DNA from: Sclerotiophoma versabilis
Lineage: Eukaryota > Ascomycota > Dothideomycetes > Pleosporales > Didymellaceae
Direction: 5' to 3'
Length of the DNA: 64,000 bases
NCBI GenBank assembly: GCA_012274445.1
Contig: JAAROD010000087.1
Coordinates: 806,001-870,000, forward strand
Made by a program: the position numbers and the translations under genes. This document shows, one piece after another, positions 11,843-23,929 of the stretch (position 1 is the stretch's first letter; the number at the start of each line of letters is the position of its first letter). The notes beneath the pieces are model-generated. The model was not told the DNA's origin. It did no database searches and was given only the letters and a program-made list of their open reading frames with translations.

Positions 11843-12399
11843 TTCTTCTTGTCTGCAGTCCTCGGCCGGATAATTGTCCGACTGATCACTGCCTGGAGTT
11901 GCCGTCTCTTTGACGCAGAGAGTTAGGTTTCTCCGGTGGTATTCCATCCTGCCTCCACCACGATCTTGGTTCCACCGCTGATCAACAACCTTTCCATTGA
12001 GACTTGACACTCAACGAATGCAAGCGGAGATGTTGTCTTCACAACACGGTAATCTCAGCTGTGCCTTCTCCTTAAAGGGCGCCGAGCTCGGTGCTCAATT
12101 GCGCTGAAAGCCTCCAGCAAGCAGCGCTCTGTACAAAGGGTTCCATTCGGATTGATTGCGTGCAGATGGAAATTAAGCGCACGAGCCACAAAAAGGTGTA
12201 AGTACAGGCCGGACCCCAAGGCGAAACTTCGTAGGACAAGCTGGCTTGGAGAAAAGGAGAGGCCTGCACAGGCAAGAGCCAATATTCGATACGGTTGCGA
12301 CAAGGCAACATGAAATACTACTTCAAGCGTCAAGGCGCTCAAAATTGGAAACCTGGGAATTCAGCGAAGCTGGGACCTTGAGGTTTGGTTCCGAAACAC
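11843..12399. other. Intergenic region, no gene seen
   Basis: Normal base composition and short frames only. I see no domain-like translation on either strand. Confidence 0.55.
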
Positions 12400-13310
12400 A
12401 CTGCAGTCTGTGGCTATAATTACGAACGTCATGGTTTCTGCTTCGCCAACAGTGAGCTGATTCCACATACTAAAGTCTGTTAGCCGCACACTAACATCGA
12501 TAAAAATGCAAGCAGTCTTCTTGTCTAGATTGCTAATATAAACCTTTGTTGCTTTAGAGAATGCAACAGATATCTTACGCTTTACATCATCACCTTTGCT
12601 AACAGGTAGAAGCAGCTCTTATATCTGCTTTTATTATTTATGCATAGGTATAAGTTTTGCTGCTCTGTTTGCGTTAAAGTATCTAAAATTGTTCCTTAGT
12701 TTTGGAATTCGTACAAAGCTTATCTATATCTACTGCTAGAAGAGTAAAAGAAATTGCTCTATGCTACGTTGCTTGAAGACTACTAGCAAATTTAGTTACA
12801 CAGATTTAAGCGTATTGTATAAGCTGCAACAATTTACAACTATATAGAAGCACAAAATAGAAGTACAAAGTAGAAGGTAGAATCGGCCCCAAGACTATAG
12901 GCTCAGAAAGTAGCACACATATGCTCTGTATAGAAGAAACAGACAACAACACTAGCAGTTACAAAAGCAACTGGAAGCTCTACTTGTTAATCTGTTTTTT
13001 AATAGCAGACAGGCTTTTATTGATAACTATACAAATTTGTGTCTTTATCTTTTATAGAAGTTATTCTTGCAGCTATTTTAGGTTGTCAACTTTAGAAACC
13101 TTTAGCTCGTTAGCGGTTTACCTCTTACAGATACACCTGCATTGTCTAACACAACATAGTCCAAGATAAAAGATGTTAGCGACAAGCAAAAGGCTCTGTT
13201 TCTTTCTTGTGTTCTAGATACTATAGTTCTAGTAAACATTTATCGGTTTTGTGCGTTCCACGTTAGTTGTATCTGCCCAACAAATTACTAAGGGTCCTTA
13301 CATTGCGATA
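12400..13310. repeat. AT-rich gene-free block, possible old repeat
   Basis: The block is clearly richer in A and T than its surroundings and has no long open frame. Unlike the block at 1-2045 it still contains many CpA and TpG dinucleotides, so heavy RIP is not evident. The abrupt return to normal composition near 13310 suggests an inserted sequence, but I could not identify terminal repeats, a target-site duplication or coding remains. Confidence 0.4.
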
Positions 13311-16181
13311 CCCACCATCACATCGCTGTCAATCACTGGACATTTGCAGAGAAGTCAGAGCAATGCCGCAGACGTTGAGCAATCACCACCTGGGCATAGG
13401 TGGATGTGAAGATTGAAAGGCCGTTTAAATGTAAATGGCGCCACTTCCTAGACTTTAAGGAGATCTTGAGTATTACAAACAATTAAAACACTCGCAAAAA
13501 CTTATCTGTAATGTTGCGCATGTGGAAACAGCCCGCGAATCTGTCGATACTATACGTACCTTGGGCATTTGAAGACTCTCAAATGCCCACGTTAACGAAG
13601 GAAGAAGCAGCAATCTTGAGTAAGATACAACGCCTTCGTATGACAGATCCATATAGCGTGAAGTGAAGAAGATTGTTCTTATATAATTCAGTCATTTGAC
13701 TCGTGCTACCAGGAATACTTTCAAAGCTTGAATCGCTCTTTCTGTTACGTGTAACTTGTGGAGGTCGTGGCCACTTGCTCTGCATCTTCGCAAGGCTATG
13801 GATCCTACTATAATCCAAGATCTCGCCATCGCAAATTTCCGTCCAATATGTTATCTCGCGCAGGCGCCCGTGGATGTTGATTCTCCGTTCCTTGGGCATG
13901 TATGGACCAAGGTCGTATAGATGTTAGCGAGGCGTTCCGTCCTCAGAAACGACTTCAATGGTCCAATAGGGTCCATCCTTGGCATAGCGAGCACACGAGT
14001 ACTTACCGGTCTTGTGAATTCAATGGACTCGTCGGTTGTGACGAACGTCTCTAAGTGTGATTGCGCGGTCAACGATTTGGCCCCCGAGCTGCTGGATTAT
14101 ATTTATGGTAGCGAGAGTCCTGAGTAAGGACTGGATTGTCCATGCAGATGTGATTGCGAAGTTGTTTGTGTAAGTTGAAGTGCGTAACTTGTGGGGCTTG
14201 ACCAGAGCTTCTGTCGAATTTGACCGTAGCAAGCAAGTGAAACTGAATATCTTAGAGCAACTATTCAAGCACGTAGCTAGAAGTACTGGTCGTGGGGTCA
14301 ATACTGCACCAGAAGAACTTGAGAACCGGTGCTGGCTCGACAGGAATCTTCACGCGCACTGAACTTGCGAATTTGAAGTTGTCGATGCACTCCAGTTCAA
14401 GCTTACACCTTAAATATCGGCGGGGTCACGCAACTAGGCGCGGTGGGATAAGAGGATGGAGTGCTATTGCGTATACTGGCGTGCAGGAGAGCCCGAAGGC
14501 TTCGATCAAGAGTAGCAACCTGCCGTGAGAGCTCAGGATTTTCAGTGTGCAGGTAGGAAAAGCTTGAGGTATGGAAAAAGAAGTCTTAGATTTCTAGGAG
14601 ATAGCTGAACTGGCCACTTGAGAACTGACTCGCAAAACGCTTAGTTCAACAATAGTCTTTGAAAGCCGATATCTCAGTATTGGAGATACAAGGTCTCTTA
14701 GCTTTGATGTCATTGGCTATAACTCAGGCTGCTGACAATAAGGCTTTTGAATTCCTAAATTGCACTATTCCCAATGTTCCGTAGTGCCAAGGATATCTGG
14801 CTATGGTGAAGCGAGCCTGGATCGAGAGGGAGAAGCTGATCGATTGTCGAGGCCGAAGAAAAATCAAGAACAAATGAGTCCAAATTCTAAGAAGCTCGAG
14901 GAGCAGCGTCTACAGCATAGTACAAAGCAATCACAAGTGATTGCAGCCAACAATCGGGGAGTGCTAGATCACGTTGACGAGTGGAAAGCCACTGCTACCG
15001 TACGCAAGCGCGTGACGTCTAAGCGCTCTCGTTTGGAGACGTTTTGTTGAACCACAACTTCTAAACTGCCAACACCCATATGCTCCATGCCGAACAGATA
15101 TTTACATGGCTCACATGGAATATCGAAGCTCGTGGGACCATGACGGTTTTGCTCTTCGAAGGAAAGGTCGACTCGCAACAACATCAGGATCGCCAGGCTA
15201 CGTGAGTATCCGTGAGGCGCAGATGCTCCACTGCCTGGTATCCGGTATGTTTACGACAAATGCGGTCGGCTATGGATTCAAGATACTGTATACTTCTCAT
15301 TCCCAATTGCGAGCTCTAAAAGCCGCTTGTTGTCAGTCTTTGAGGATGGTAATTCTGGATCTGGACGATGCATTGAGAGTTTGACCACAAAGCAGGCATC
15401 ATGTTCGAGATGTAGTCAATGTGAGCTTACTATACGATATGATGCTTTGATCCATGTGAGCAGGTTGTGATTGCACTTGTCTTCGACTCAAAACAACCAT
15501 CAATTTCATGATAATATGTGTAGATTAAGTCATAGAAACAGTAGAAGCATCTCTCTGTGAGCGAAAAGCATTTAGTAAAGATGCTGTAATAGCTTGCCGA
15601 CATAAACAATGGCAGGACACTAGACCCTGTGAGGTGAAGAAGTAGGCTGTAGGACTCGTGTCGGTATGTAGGCGGACATGGCCCAATTCTTGCGGATAGG
15701 GTAGTAACGCTCTAACCTCAGGAGCCTCGCTCCTTCTGAAGATGGCATCAGCAAACCTCGAAGAGAAAACGATGGTTATTGTTGGCATGATGGGTACACA
15801 AGTGAGAGATGGTACTGATCCACTCCCGGCTCTTGGATGAACTTGCTGGCGGATGCCTCTTAGCAAGGTCGATCGGAGAACGGACCGTCTTTTCGACAAT
15901 ATCGCAGCGAGGATCGCAGCAAAGGAGTGATATCGGTCAACTCTTGTTTCGACTTGCAGGCTGCGACGATGAGTTTATCTGGAGGGAAAATACCCCGATC
16001 AGTGGGTGAAGACACGCTGGCAAATGCCAACTACTCCAGGACGGAGCTGGTCGACCGGAGAAACTACGCAATGAGGTAAGCAAGGGTGTGCTTGCGGCCG
16101 CTGAGCTTTCTGGCCAATCATGTCACACCAGCCAAAACTCCATAGCTCACAGTAAACAATCATAATCACCATACACTCAGC
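13311..16181. other. Gene-poor interval with weak minus-strand frames
   Basis: No gene can be called with confidence. On the minus strand, a 106-aa frame (13899-13579, beginning MPKERRINIHGRLREITYW) and a second frame at 14072-13851 read like protein. They are in different frames; a possible GTAAGT donor lies between them, but I found no consistent join. A 71-aa minus-strand frame at 15184-14969 (with SFDIPCEPCKYLFGMEHMG) also has protein-like composition. These could be exons of an unrecognised gene or decayed genes. Nothing else stands out. Confidence 0.35.
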
Positions 16182-17081
16182 ATGGCCGGAACGCGTCGAT
16201 CGGCGCGTCAAGCGGCTACGTCAGCCCCGACGTACGAGGACAGTAGCTCGTCGTCTTCTGAAAAGGCAGTGCCGAAGCGCAATGCCAAAAAGCCGACGCG
16301 CCAGAAGCGCGCACATGAAGAGAAAGTAAACGAAGAGCTGCGGGAAGAAAGGTGAGTATCCCTGTTTGGTTGCCTGCCTATCGTACCAGTTCGCTGACGC
16401 TGTAGTAGTCAACCACCTACCAAGAAGCGAAGGAAATCGAAGCCAGAATCGAAGTCTGCCGAAATCAAACCCAAGCCCGAGCAGAGCACAGCACCACCTG
16501 CAGTGCCCTCAAACGACTCGAACCGTGACGCCGAAGGGAACCAGGAAGTGTACTGGCTTCTCAAAGCTGAGCCGCTTCCCCGGTACGAGAATGGCGTCAA
16601 CGTCGCCTTTTCCATAGACGACATGGCTGCCTGCACGGAACCAGAACCTTGGGGCGGCGTGCGCAATCACCAAGCACGCAACAACATGCAAGCCATGCGG
16701 AAGGGCGATCTTGGCTTCTTCTACCACAGCAACGCAAAGCCATCAGGCGTTGCAGGTATACTGGAGGTTGTTGAGGAGGCCAAGGTTGATGAGACAGCAT
16801 TTGACAAGAGCGATCCATACTATGATCCTAAGAGCGAAAGGGCGAAACCAAAGTGGTATTGCGTGAGCGTCAAGTTCGTCAAAAAGTTCGACGACGTTGT
16901 TGATCTCAAAAGCATAAAAGACAACGCCGCGGCAGGAGGCAAGCTGAAAGACATGCAGCTCATCACAAACGGGCGCTTGAGTGTCTGTCGTGTACGCAAG
17001 GAAGAGTGGAGGTTCATCCTCGACATGGCCGATAGTAGGCAAAAAGTAAAATCCAATGCGAACGAAACATCACAAGAGTAG
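16182..17081 (+). CDS. EVE-domain (THYN1-like) nuclear protein
   Basis: Two exons, 16182-16351 and 16409-17081, give 280 aa. The first exon encodes a basic, disordered tail starting MAGTRRSARQAATSAP, with Ser runs and Lys/Arg clusters that look like nuclear localisation signals (TKKRRKSK). The EVE domain starts near residue 105 (VYWLLKAEPLPRYENGVNVAF) and continues with WGGVRNHQARNNMQAMRKGD, FFYHSNAKPSGVAGI, and a C-terminal part with MQLITNGRLSVCRV. EVE belongs to the PUA-like fold and binds modified bases. The human relative THYN1 is nuclear and binds modified DNA cytosines. The intron ends in tandem TAGTAG, so either acceptor keeps the frame and adds or drops one Ser. The gene converges on the carboxylesterase, 68 bases away. 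Confidence 0.93.
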
Positions 17082-17149
17082 TCTGTAATCTTATCCACGC
17101 ATAAGGAGACTTGATTCAACTACCTACCTCAAAACGATAAGACCAACGC

Positions 17150-18930
17150 TCAATACTGAAGGCCCGCGATAATTTCTGGACTGTTGAAGAACGCGCATCG
17201 TTCAACCAGCCTCTGCTGTTGCACCACTTTTGGCGAACCCATTCCACTCAACGGCCACCAGCCCTCCCACGGTCCGCCAATCGTCATGACATGTGTCTGA
17301 TTTGGAGCACTGTACGCGTCAAGCCAGCCCTCTATAGTCATCTTGCCCTCATGTGATGGGTGACCGCTTGTCGCAAAGGCATTCCACGACCGGCTTGCGC
17401 GCTGTTGGAGAGCATAATCCGATTCCGTTAAGTCGATAGGGTTTCCGGAGTTATTGTATGCCTGCACGTTACCGAAAACATACGCGAATTCAGAAGTATG
17501 GACCCTTCCCAGATGCGACACGTTGATGGTGTGCTCCAGGATCGGTTCAAGGATGGTTTGATTGAAGTCATAGTGGAAGACGGGGGCAGCATATGTCTTG
17601 TGCATTGCGGCGCCTAGATGAAGTGACGGACAAACCATCAGGATATCCCTGAAGATCCGCGCTCCTCGATAGAACTCTGCTGTCAAGTTCGTTCCAGATG
17701 GTGGAGCGAACTCGACAACTGGGTACAAATCCAGGAGCTCTTCCAAAGACTGCTCTGGCAAGGCTGGAAGGTACGAGCGAACGAAATTGTACGTGTCATC
17801 AGCTGTGGCGATGCTGACGTCCGTGTAGAAGTTCATGTCGTCCTGCGTCCAGCCTGTCATAAGGGTTACCGTACCAAAACGACCTTCATCGATCAGCTGA
17901 CTTGGCGGCGCGGGTAAGAAGTCACCGTCAACCACCGGAAGCCAGATGTCGCCGACGTTGTGGCTTATGTCGCTTGCATACGTAGTGATGGAGGCATTCA
18001 ACAATGCGTCGGTGTCCATGCTACGTAGGCAAGCAACCGTCTCCGGAGCGTGTAAATCGGTCGTGTTGCATCCAACGAAAGCTACCAGTGCAGACATGGC
18101 ATCCCTTGTGAAGTTGCCAGTGATTCCAGGCTCGAGAGACTGCGACTGAGCGATTCCCCTTCGAAACGGTAGTGGTTTCGTTTTTCCGTACGCCAGTATG
18201 TGAAGTCCAATCGCGAGGCCACCCGACGACTGACCAAAGATTGTGATATTCTCTGGGTCACCACCAAATATCTCGATATTGTCACGGACCCATTCAATAG
18301 CAAGGCGTTGATCTCGAAGTCCAGCATTCTCGCTACCCTCTTTTTTCAGTGATTCTGATTGCGCAAATCCAAAGAATCCTAAGCGGTAATTCATTGCAAC
18401 ATGGATCACCGGGTGACCTCCCTCGAGGGATTGCAGGAGTAATCCATCCGGATTGAACGTTGGCTCTATGTTCGAGCCCCACCAGAAGCTGCCTGTTGCA
18501 GGTCAGTCAAAGCATCACTAGCGCATGCAGTGTAATTACCACCGTGGATCCAGACCACCACGGGTAGCTTCTTATACCCGCGGCTATCGTTGAGCCGTGG
18601 CCTGGCGATGTTCAGATTCAGGCAGTCTTCCGAGACTTCTGTGATATTGCCTTGTCCCAAAGGTGGGGACGACTTCCCAAGCGGCTGCGGGCAAGCGACT
18701 CCAGGCTTCGTCGCATCAATCACCGATCCTGAAACCGGCACATACGGTCGAGGTGGCTTGAATCTGTTCTCTCCGCTCGTGTCTTGTCCATATGGGATGC
18801 CGTAGAAATGCTGGATACCATCGCGCTCGATGCCACGGTATGTCACGCCGCAAGAGGCATCATCAACGTGGAGGGCGCACCCTGAGGCGCTAATGCCACA
18901 CACAAGGCTGGCCAAGGAACAAATCTTCAT
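17150..18930 (-). CDS. Secreted type B carboxylesterase / lipase
   Basis: Two exons, 18930-18540 and 18492-17150, joined across a GTAATT...CAG intron, give 577 aa, the usual size of fungal carboxylesterase/cholinesterase-fold enzymes. A signal peptide is evident (MKICSLASLVCGISASGCA). The family signature EDCLNLNI lies near residue 100, and the oxyanion-loop WIHGG is split by the intron. The nucleophile elbow is GQSSGG with catalytic Ser at about residue 219. N-glycosylation sequons are frequent. The enzyme should hydrolyse carboxylic esters outside the cell; the natural substrate cannot be told from sequence. The candidate catalytic His lies in the C-terminal third (the segment reading HTINVSHLGRVHTSEFAYVF is family-typical). 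An uncharged Gln precedes the Ser, as in many fungal lipases. Confidence 0.93.
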
Positions 18931-21900
18931 GATGGTGTCTAATGGTGTTGAGTATTGACTACCTCGAACCGGGCTCAGAAGGACATTTTCAACGCTGTGC
19001 TGTTTGTCAGTTCAAATATACCACGCTTGCCCTGTCAATGCTGCGCTGTTTGCTAGGCGCCGCGCGAAGTAAGGGAGCCAAGGAGGACATGTTCTGTCTC
19101 GTAGCTTCATTTCCCCAGCCATCCTCCCCGACTATCAATGCAGTGAATTAAGTCCAGACGAAACGCACGGTCTGTTATCCGACGTGTTTGGAAGGTGCGT
19201 GTTGGTGTGACATCAAGACCGGCCAAAGTCTTTGTGTAGGGCTGATCGAACTTGCTGCAGTAGGCGTCGAGACCGAGAACCACTCTTCGATAGGTACTTT
19301 TTTGGTGGAGAGAAGTGAGCATCGGACTGATCTCGGCACACAGTTGCATGTATGCGACCCTTCCAGAACAGGCAGGTGCAAAGTCCTCCACGGAACGCAG
19401 CAAGGCTTCGGCATCCCTACGTGCCTTCAACGGCCCGTTGTCGGCGCTTACATCGATTTGTGACACCTGGGGAGCGTGAAGCCGACCAGGTACCGGGCTG
19501 AGTTGTGGCTGTCGGATACACAACGATGATGTGGGTGAGGATGGATGCGGGGATAAGCATGGAACGCACGCCCTGAATTCGTCATAGCGATCTGCAAGGT
19601 TGCTCGTATATGCACTGCGCCACCCTTTGGGAGGACGTGAGGGTGTTCTTTGGCCGAGCTAGGGCGCACAAGCGAGGATGAAATGAACCTGAGACGCGTG
19701 CGCGGAACCGCGTGGTCACCTGATGGGAAACACTCTTTGCTCTCCCGCCTCACAGAAAGCCCCAGTCTTCTCATGGCAATGTATACGCTCCGCAAATACC
19801 TACAGTATAAGATCTGATCAACATGAAGACTGCACCTATGCTGTGGCGGATACCTCCAACACTTTACTGTGAAATCAAACACACAGGCAGCGGCACCACG
19901 AACTGATCAACGCAATACTGTTCTCCGATTCCATAACATCTCTATCGCATACAAACTGCTTCTTTCGCTATAAACCCTTGGGCTTCATGTTCATCGGCCT
20001 TGTCGCTACATCCAACGTGAACTGGAAGGTCATGAAGCCCCAGCGCCACCACTAGTCATGTAGCATCCAACCTAGGGCAACCAACAATACCGAGACTCGT
20101 TGAGCTTGAGTATGGTTCACCTCTCGCGGACGGCAAAAAGTATGTGAAGGCCTCTAGTGTGAGACTTTCCGGCATACAAGGCTCATCTCTAGTCGAAGTG
20201 CTGCCATCAGCCGACTTTGGTGATGAGCACATCGTAGCCCACGATGTCGTAACAGTGTTGCCTGCCTTAGCCAACGACAAACCCTTAATCTTCTTACTAC
20301 GTCTCCACCACTTCAACTTTATGCGGGGCATTCGCTATGTAGTCCAGCGTGGAGTCAGGTTCTTATCTCCAGTCGTAGTAAGTCTAACCCAATCTTCAAC
20401 AGCTGGCGCACAGTGTAGATAGTTAGATAGATACTGTCGTTCCAAAATGTTTCGTACAAATCGAGTATAAGTTTCACACTCAATCAGAATTGTCGTAGTG
20501 TTCGGTAGTGGGCTGTCGAGACTAGCAGCCGTGAAAGCGTCGGATGTGGTGGAGACGCCCGCCACATCCCATGTGTTGGCACGAAGGAATAGAGTTGGTG
20601 AGACCTATTACATCAACTTCCGTTATGTGCTTTGTTCTGACCGATGCGTCGGCTGACTACCTCTAGGCCGTACGATGAGACTCACGAACGCATTCAACTC
20701 GACCTCAATCTTGCCGTTGCGCGACAGCATTTCGTCGCGGTTGCCTACAATTGCGACTCCCACGCCAGAGGACCCGAAATCGAGAAAGTTTTTGTACCAC
20801 TACCTTAATAGCAACTTCAGTTCCGCCATAATGAAGTCTGCCTACGAAACAACTCCGTAAATGAATCTAACCTACCCCATGCAACGATTCAACCATACAG
20901 ATCTAGCTCGACGCTGGGAAATTATTGCCGAATACCTCAAAGATGTCTTCACGAAATGTCTGAACCAAGTTTCATTAAAGACTACCTTCGAACGCGTCCG
21001 CAAGAACATGGAGACCAGCAAATAGTAGATTGTCCTGCAACAGCCAAACGTCCACTTCGAAGGCAAAGGCCACGACTACTGGTGAACCGAGACCTCCGAT
21101 ACCATTTCCGTTGCGACAAGCCACTACAGTGTACCTTTTGTACCCAGGATTACCGATATCAAGGGGTCGTACCAGTGCTGGTCTTGGTGCCCACAGCATT
21201 CAAAGAATCCTGCAGCCTGGATGCACACGGTGACAAGCTTGTTGTTGTGACCGGTAGCAGCATATGCACAAGCAACTTCGTCCTCGACACATATATCACG
21301 GTCTGCAGTACTTCGATTGTAGCCTATCGCGGCAAGAACGCAAATTCAGCACTCGAGAACGTATGAGAACTGGAAAAGAGCTGGTGTGGTGAAGAAGTCC
21401 ACAATCTCGCGCATCACGCTTGAAAGCGATGGGACAGTCGAGTTCAGCGACAGAATTGGGATACTCGGCGTTAATGTGGATGCCGTGGATTTTGCAACGG
21501 GATATAGGCTATCATGTCCCTTCCTCAAACTTAGCCGTGTCACCTCGAAGAACAGATCGGCAGGCTCATTGCGACGCTTCGCTCGCAGCTGTAGGTCACA
21601 TCCGTGCCGCTCTTTCCGCTCTTGCTGTTCGTGCCAACGAATACCAAGCCGTACGGTACCTGTAGGCCGCGTGTTTGCTGGTCTTGGCACTTTATCGCCC
21701 ACGGCCGAGCAGAAGAATTGTGAAGAAACAGAGTCAAGCGCTTCGGTCCGACACAGATTTTCTACACTCTAGAGTCGGCTATGAAGAACACCTCAACATA
21801 CTAAGAAAGATTGCTGGGTTGAGTGGGTAAAGTAAGGGTTTAGGGTTTTGAGGATGAAGGATGGGTTTATGAGGAGGATACAAGAGAAGAAAAGGCACGT

Positions 21901-22549
21901 TGCCAGGTTATAGAAACTGCGTTTCTTACCATCGTTAACTTCCTCAGAATCACCTTAGTGATAGTTGTTGTTTCTCATCAATTAAGCTCTTCTACTCACG
22001 GATCATGTTATTGCTGCAGGTGTGAATCCTATAGCAATACCGAATATCTCTTGTACAACGAGAATTCTAGCCAAGAACAGCATTTGGGCGGATCGCTAGG
22101 ATGTTATATCACGGCCGTACGGACATTGGCTTGACGTTGGCCGCGGTCGGCTGATCTGCGTCTCACTCATCTGACTTGGAGACTCTTCTTCATTCAAAAC
22201 TTCAGCTTATGCAGCCTCGACTTCATAGGGAAGCAGAGTTGTCAACAAGCGAGTAGGGTCAAGTAATTGCTTGAGCTTACTTCTTACTACCAAGTTCAAG
22301 CAAGCAAGGTTCTTCAACGGTGCCAAGCAAGAGTGAAATAGCCAAGACGCACCCAGATCCACACATCCACATATGCATCACGTGATGTGGCTGAAGTGGC
22401 TGGTAAAGGGCCTTTTTACCTCGGCCAAGGAGCTGGCAAAGGGCACATCTAACCTGACCTGAGTACCAAGCGCCCGAATTGAGCACATATAGCTCACGTC
22501 TAGCCTTCCTGCAAGTCACACTGCATCCACAGGACCCCTACACAACAAC
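18931..22549. other. Long interval with degraded reading frames, no confident gene
   Basis: This 3.6-kb interval lies between the carboxylesterase and the alpha/beta hydrolase. A 138-aa minus-strand frame (19523-19107) and frames around 20056-20565 are the longest. On the plus strand, 20950-21770 has several overlapping frames, such as one with ITLESDGTVEFSDRIGILG, that read like protein but shift frame repeatedly. This pattern fits decayed genes. No family is recognised. The last 300 bases must contain the promoter of the hydrolase gene. Confidence 0.4.
20056..20565 (-). pseudogene. Possible pseudogene: one frame split by a single TAG
   Basis: Two minus-strand frames, 20565-20335 and 20331-20056, lie in the same reading frame, separated only by one TAG and one sense codon. 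The joined reading would be about 170 codons. The first part begins at a GTG, and no upstream ATG was found. Composition is protein-like (for example TILIECETYTRFVRNIL), but no domain is recognised. The stop may be a C-to-T change from CAG. A plus-strand frame over the same bases is also fairly long, so the coding strand is uncertain. Confidence 0.25.
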
Positions 22550-23545
22550 ATGGACGCTTTCCGAAAGCAGACACTGAAGACCTTGCGAGGGTACACATAC
22601 ACCTACTATGTAGCTGATGGCGACAAGTCACTTCCAACTCTGATGCTCCTTCATGGCTGGCCAGACCATGCTGTAATGTGGAAGGATGTTGCAACAGGCC
22701 TGCGCTCGACAAATCACCCCATGATTATCCCAGACATGCTCGGCTACGATGGAACCGACAAACCGACTGATCCCGCTGAGTATCGATTTGACAAGATGAC
22801 CAAGGACATTATCGAGATAGCCGACGCTGAAGGCACGGAGAATGTAGTTTCCATCGGCCACGACTGGGGCTCCGCCGTTGCTTCTCGTCTTTACAATCAC
22901 TACCCTGACAGAGTTGTCGGTCTCATCAACCTCAACGTGACATACATGCCTCCTACTGGCGACCACTTTGATCTCGACAAGCTCAATTCCATGAGCAAAG
23001 AGAAGATGGGCGCAGCAGTCTTCTCCTATTGGAATGTTCATGCTGCCGAGGATGGTCCCGCGATTCTCTACGACAATATGGACCGCACTTTTCGCGCGCA
23101 GCATGGCGAAGGCAAGACTATGGCTAAGCTTTTCACCGTGGAGGGCGCACTCAGAGAGTACTTGGTCAACGGCGGTCACGAGCACAGATTACGCCCATAC
23201 GCCCAAGATCCGGTGTTCAAAAAGGCGTTCATGGATCGCATGACAAGAGATGGCTTTGAAGCACCCCAGTGCTACTACCGTTCTTTCGTGCTCAACATCC
23301 AGAGCTCAAGCGATAAAGAGCTACCACGGGACAGGATGGTGGTCAAAGTGCCTACGCTTTATATTGGGTGTAACGACGATGCGGTTTGTCGACCGGAGGG
23401 AATGCTGTCATACAAGGCGCAATTACTTCCGCATCTGGAGGAGGCCGAGATGATTGATGCGGCGCACTGGTCGCCGTATGAGGCGCCGGACGAGGTGGTA
23501 AAGAGAATCTCACCCTGGTTGCAGACGAATTTTGGGAAGCAGTAA
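22550..23545 (+). CDS. Epoxide hydrolase-type alpha/beta hydrolase
   Basis: An intronless 331-aa alpha/beta hydrolase. The oxyanion motif HGWPDH (residues 35-40) and the nucleophile elbow GHDWGS (Asp105 as nucleophile) are those of epoxide hydrolases and haloalkane dehalogenases. The acid is likely Asp276 or Asp277 (GCNDDAVCRP), and the base is His306 (DAAHWSPYEAP). Tyr160 in the cap, next to a Trp, is a candidate for the epoxide-activating tyrosine, which favours epoxide hydrolase over dehalogenase. There is no signal peptide, so a cytosolic or peroxisomal enzyme is expected. The C-terminus FGKQ is not a peroxisomal signal. A CATATA element lies about 70 bases upstream. The likely role is opening xenobiotic or lipid epoxides to diols; the substrate is not known. 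Confidence 0.9.
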   Translation: MDAFRKQTLKTLRGYTYTYYVADGDKSLPTLMLLHGWPDHAVMWKDVATGLRSTNHPMIIPDMLGYDGTDKPTDPAEYRFDKMTKDIIEIADAEGTENVVSIGHDWGSAVASRLYNHYPDRVVGLINLNVTYMPPTGDHFDLDKLNSMSKEKMGAAVFSYWNVHAAEDGPAILYDNMDRTFRAQHGEGKTMAKLFTVEGALREYLVNGGHEHRLRPYAQDPVFKKAFMDRMTRDGFEAPQCYYRSFVLNIQSSSDKELPRDRMVVKVPTLYIGCNDDAVCRPEGMLSYKAQLLPHLEEAEMIDAAHWSPYEAPDEVVKRISPWLQTNFGKQ

Positions 23546-23846
23546 ACCTCTTGTAACACGGTACGACGTCAGCCGTGGATAACGGCTTGTGCAGCTATGG
23601 ATGAATAAGTGATATTGGCATTCATCTAGGACTATCATAGCGGGCGAGTTTGATCTAGTGACGATGTAAGCCCGTGCTCAGACATCGGCTTTGCGAAGTT
23701 CTCCGGGTCGCTGGCCGAGTCTGACATGCAGCATGTGGCTAGGCTCAACTGCTTGGCAACAACCACCAAGCTTCTGAGCGTCGTCAACGGACGAGGCAGT
23801 GGATGAAATATTGGTGATTGAATTATAGGAACATAGTTGGCAGAGC

Positions 23847-23854
23847 TATAAATT
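23847..23854 (+). promoter_or_regulatory. TATA box of the kelch gene
   Basis: TATAAATT lies 76 bases upstream of the ATG at 23930, inside the 384-base gap after the alpha/beta hydrolase gene. Nothing else is evident in that gap. Confidence 0.55.
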
Positions 23855-23929
23855 CTATCGCATAACCGCGTCAGAACGTTTCTCTGCATCAGACCAGCAC
23901 CATCAACTCTCCTTCACAACCTCCAAACA

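Noticed and set aside
19107..19523. A 138-aa minus-strand frame as a possible gene
   Set aside because: It has no recognised domain, a plus-strand frame of similar quality overlaps it, and it starts in an odd context; the evidence is too weak to call.
22628..23185. A 185-aa minus-strand frame opposite the alpha/beta hydrolase
   Set aside because: The plus strand carries all catalytic motifs; the antisense frame has no domain.
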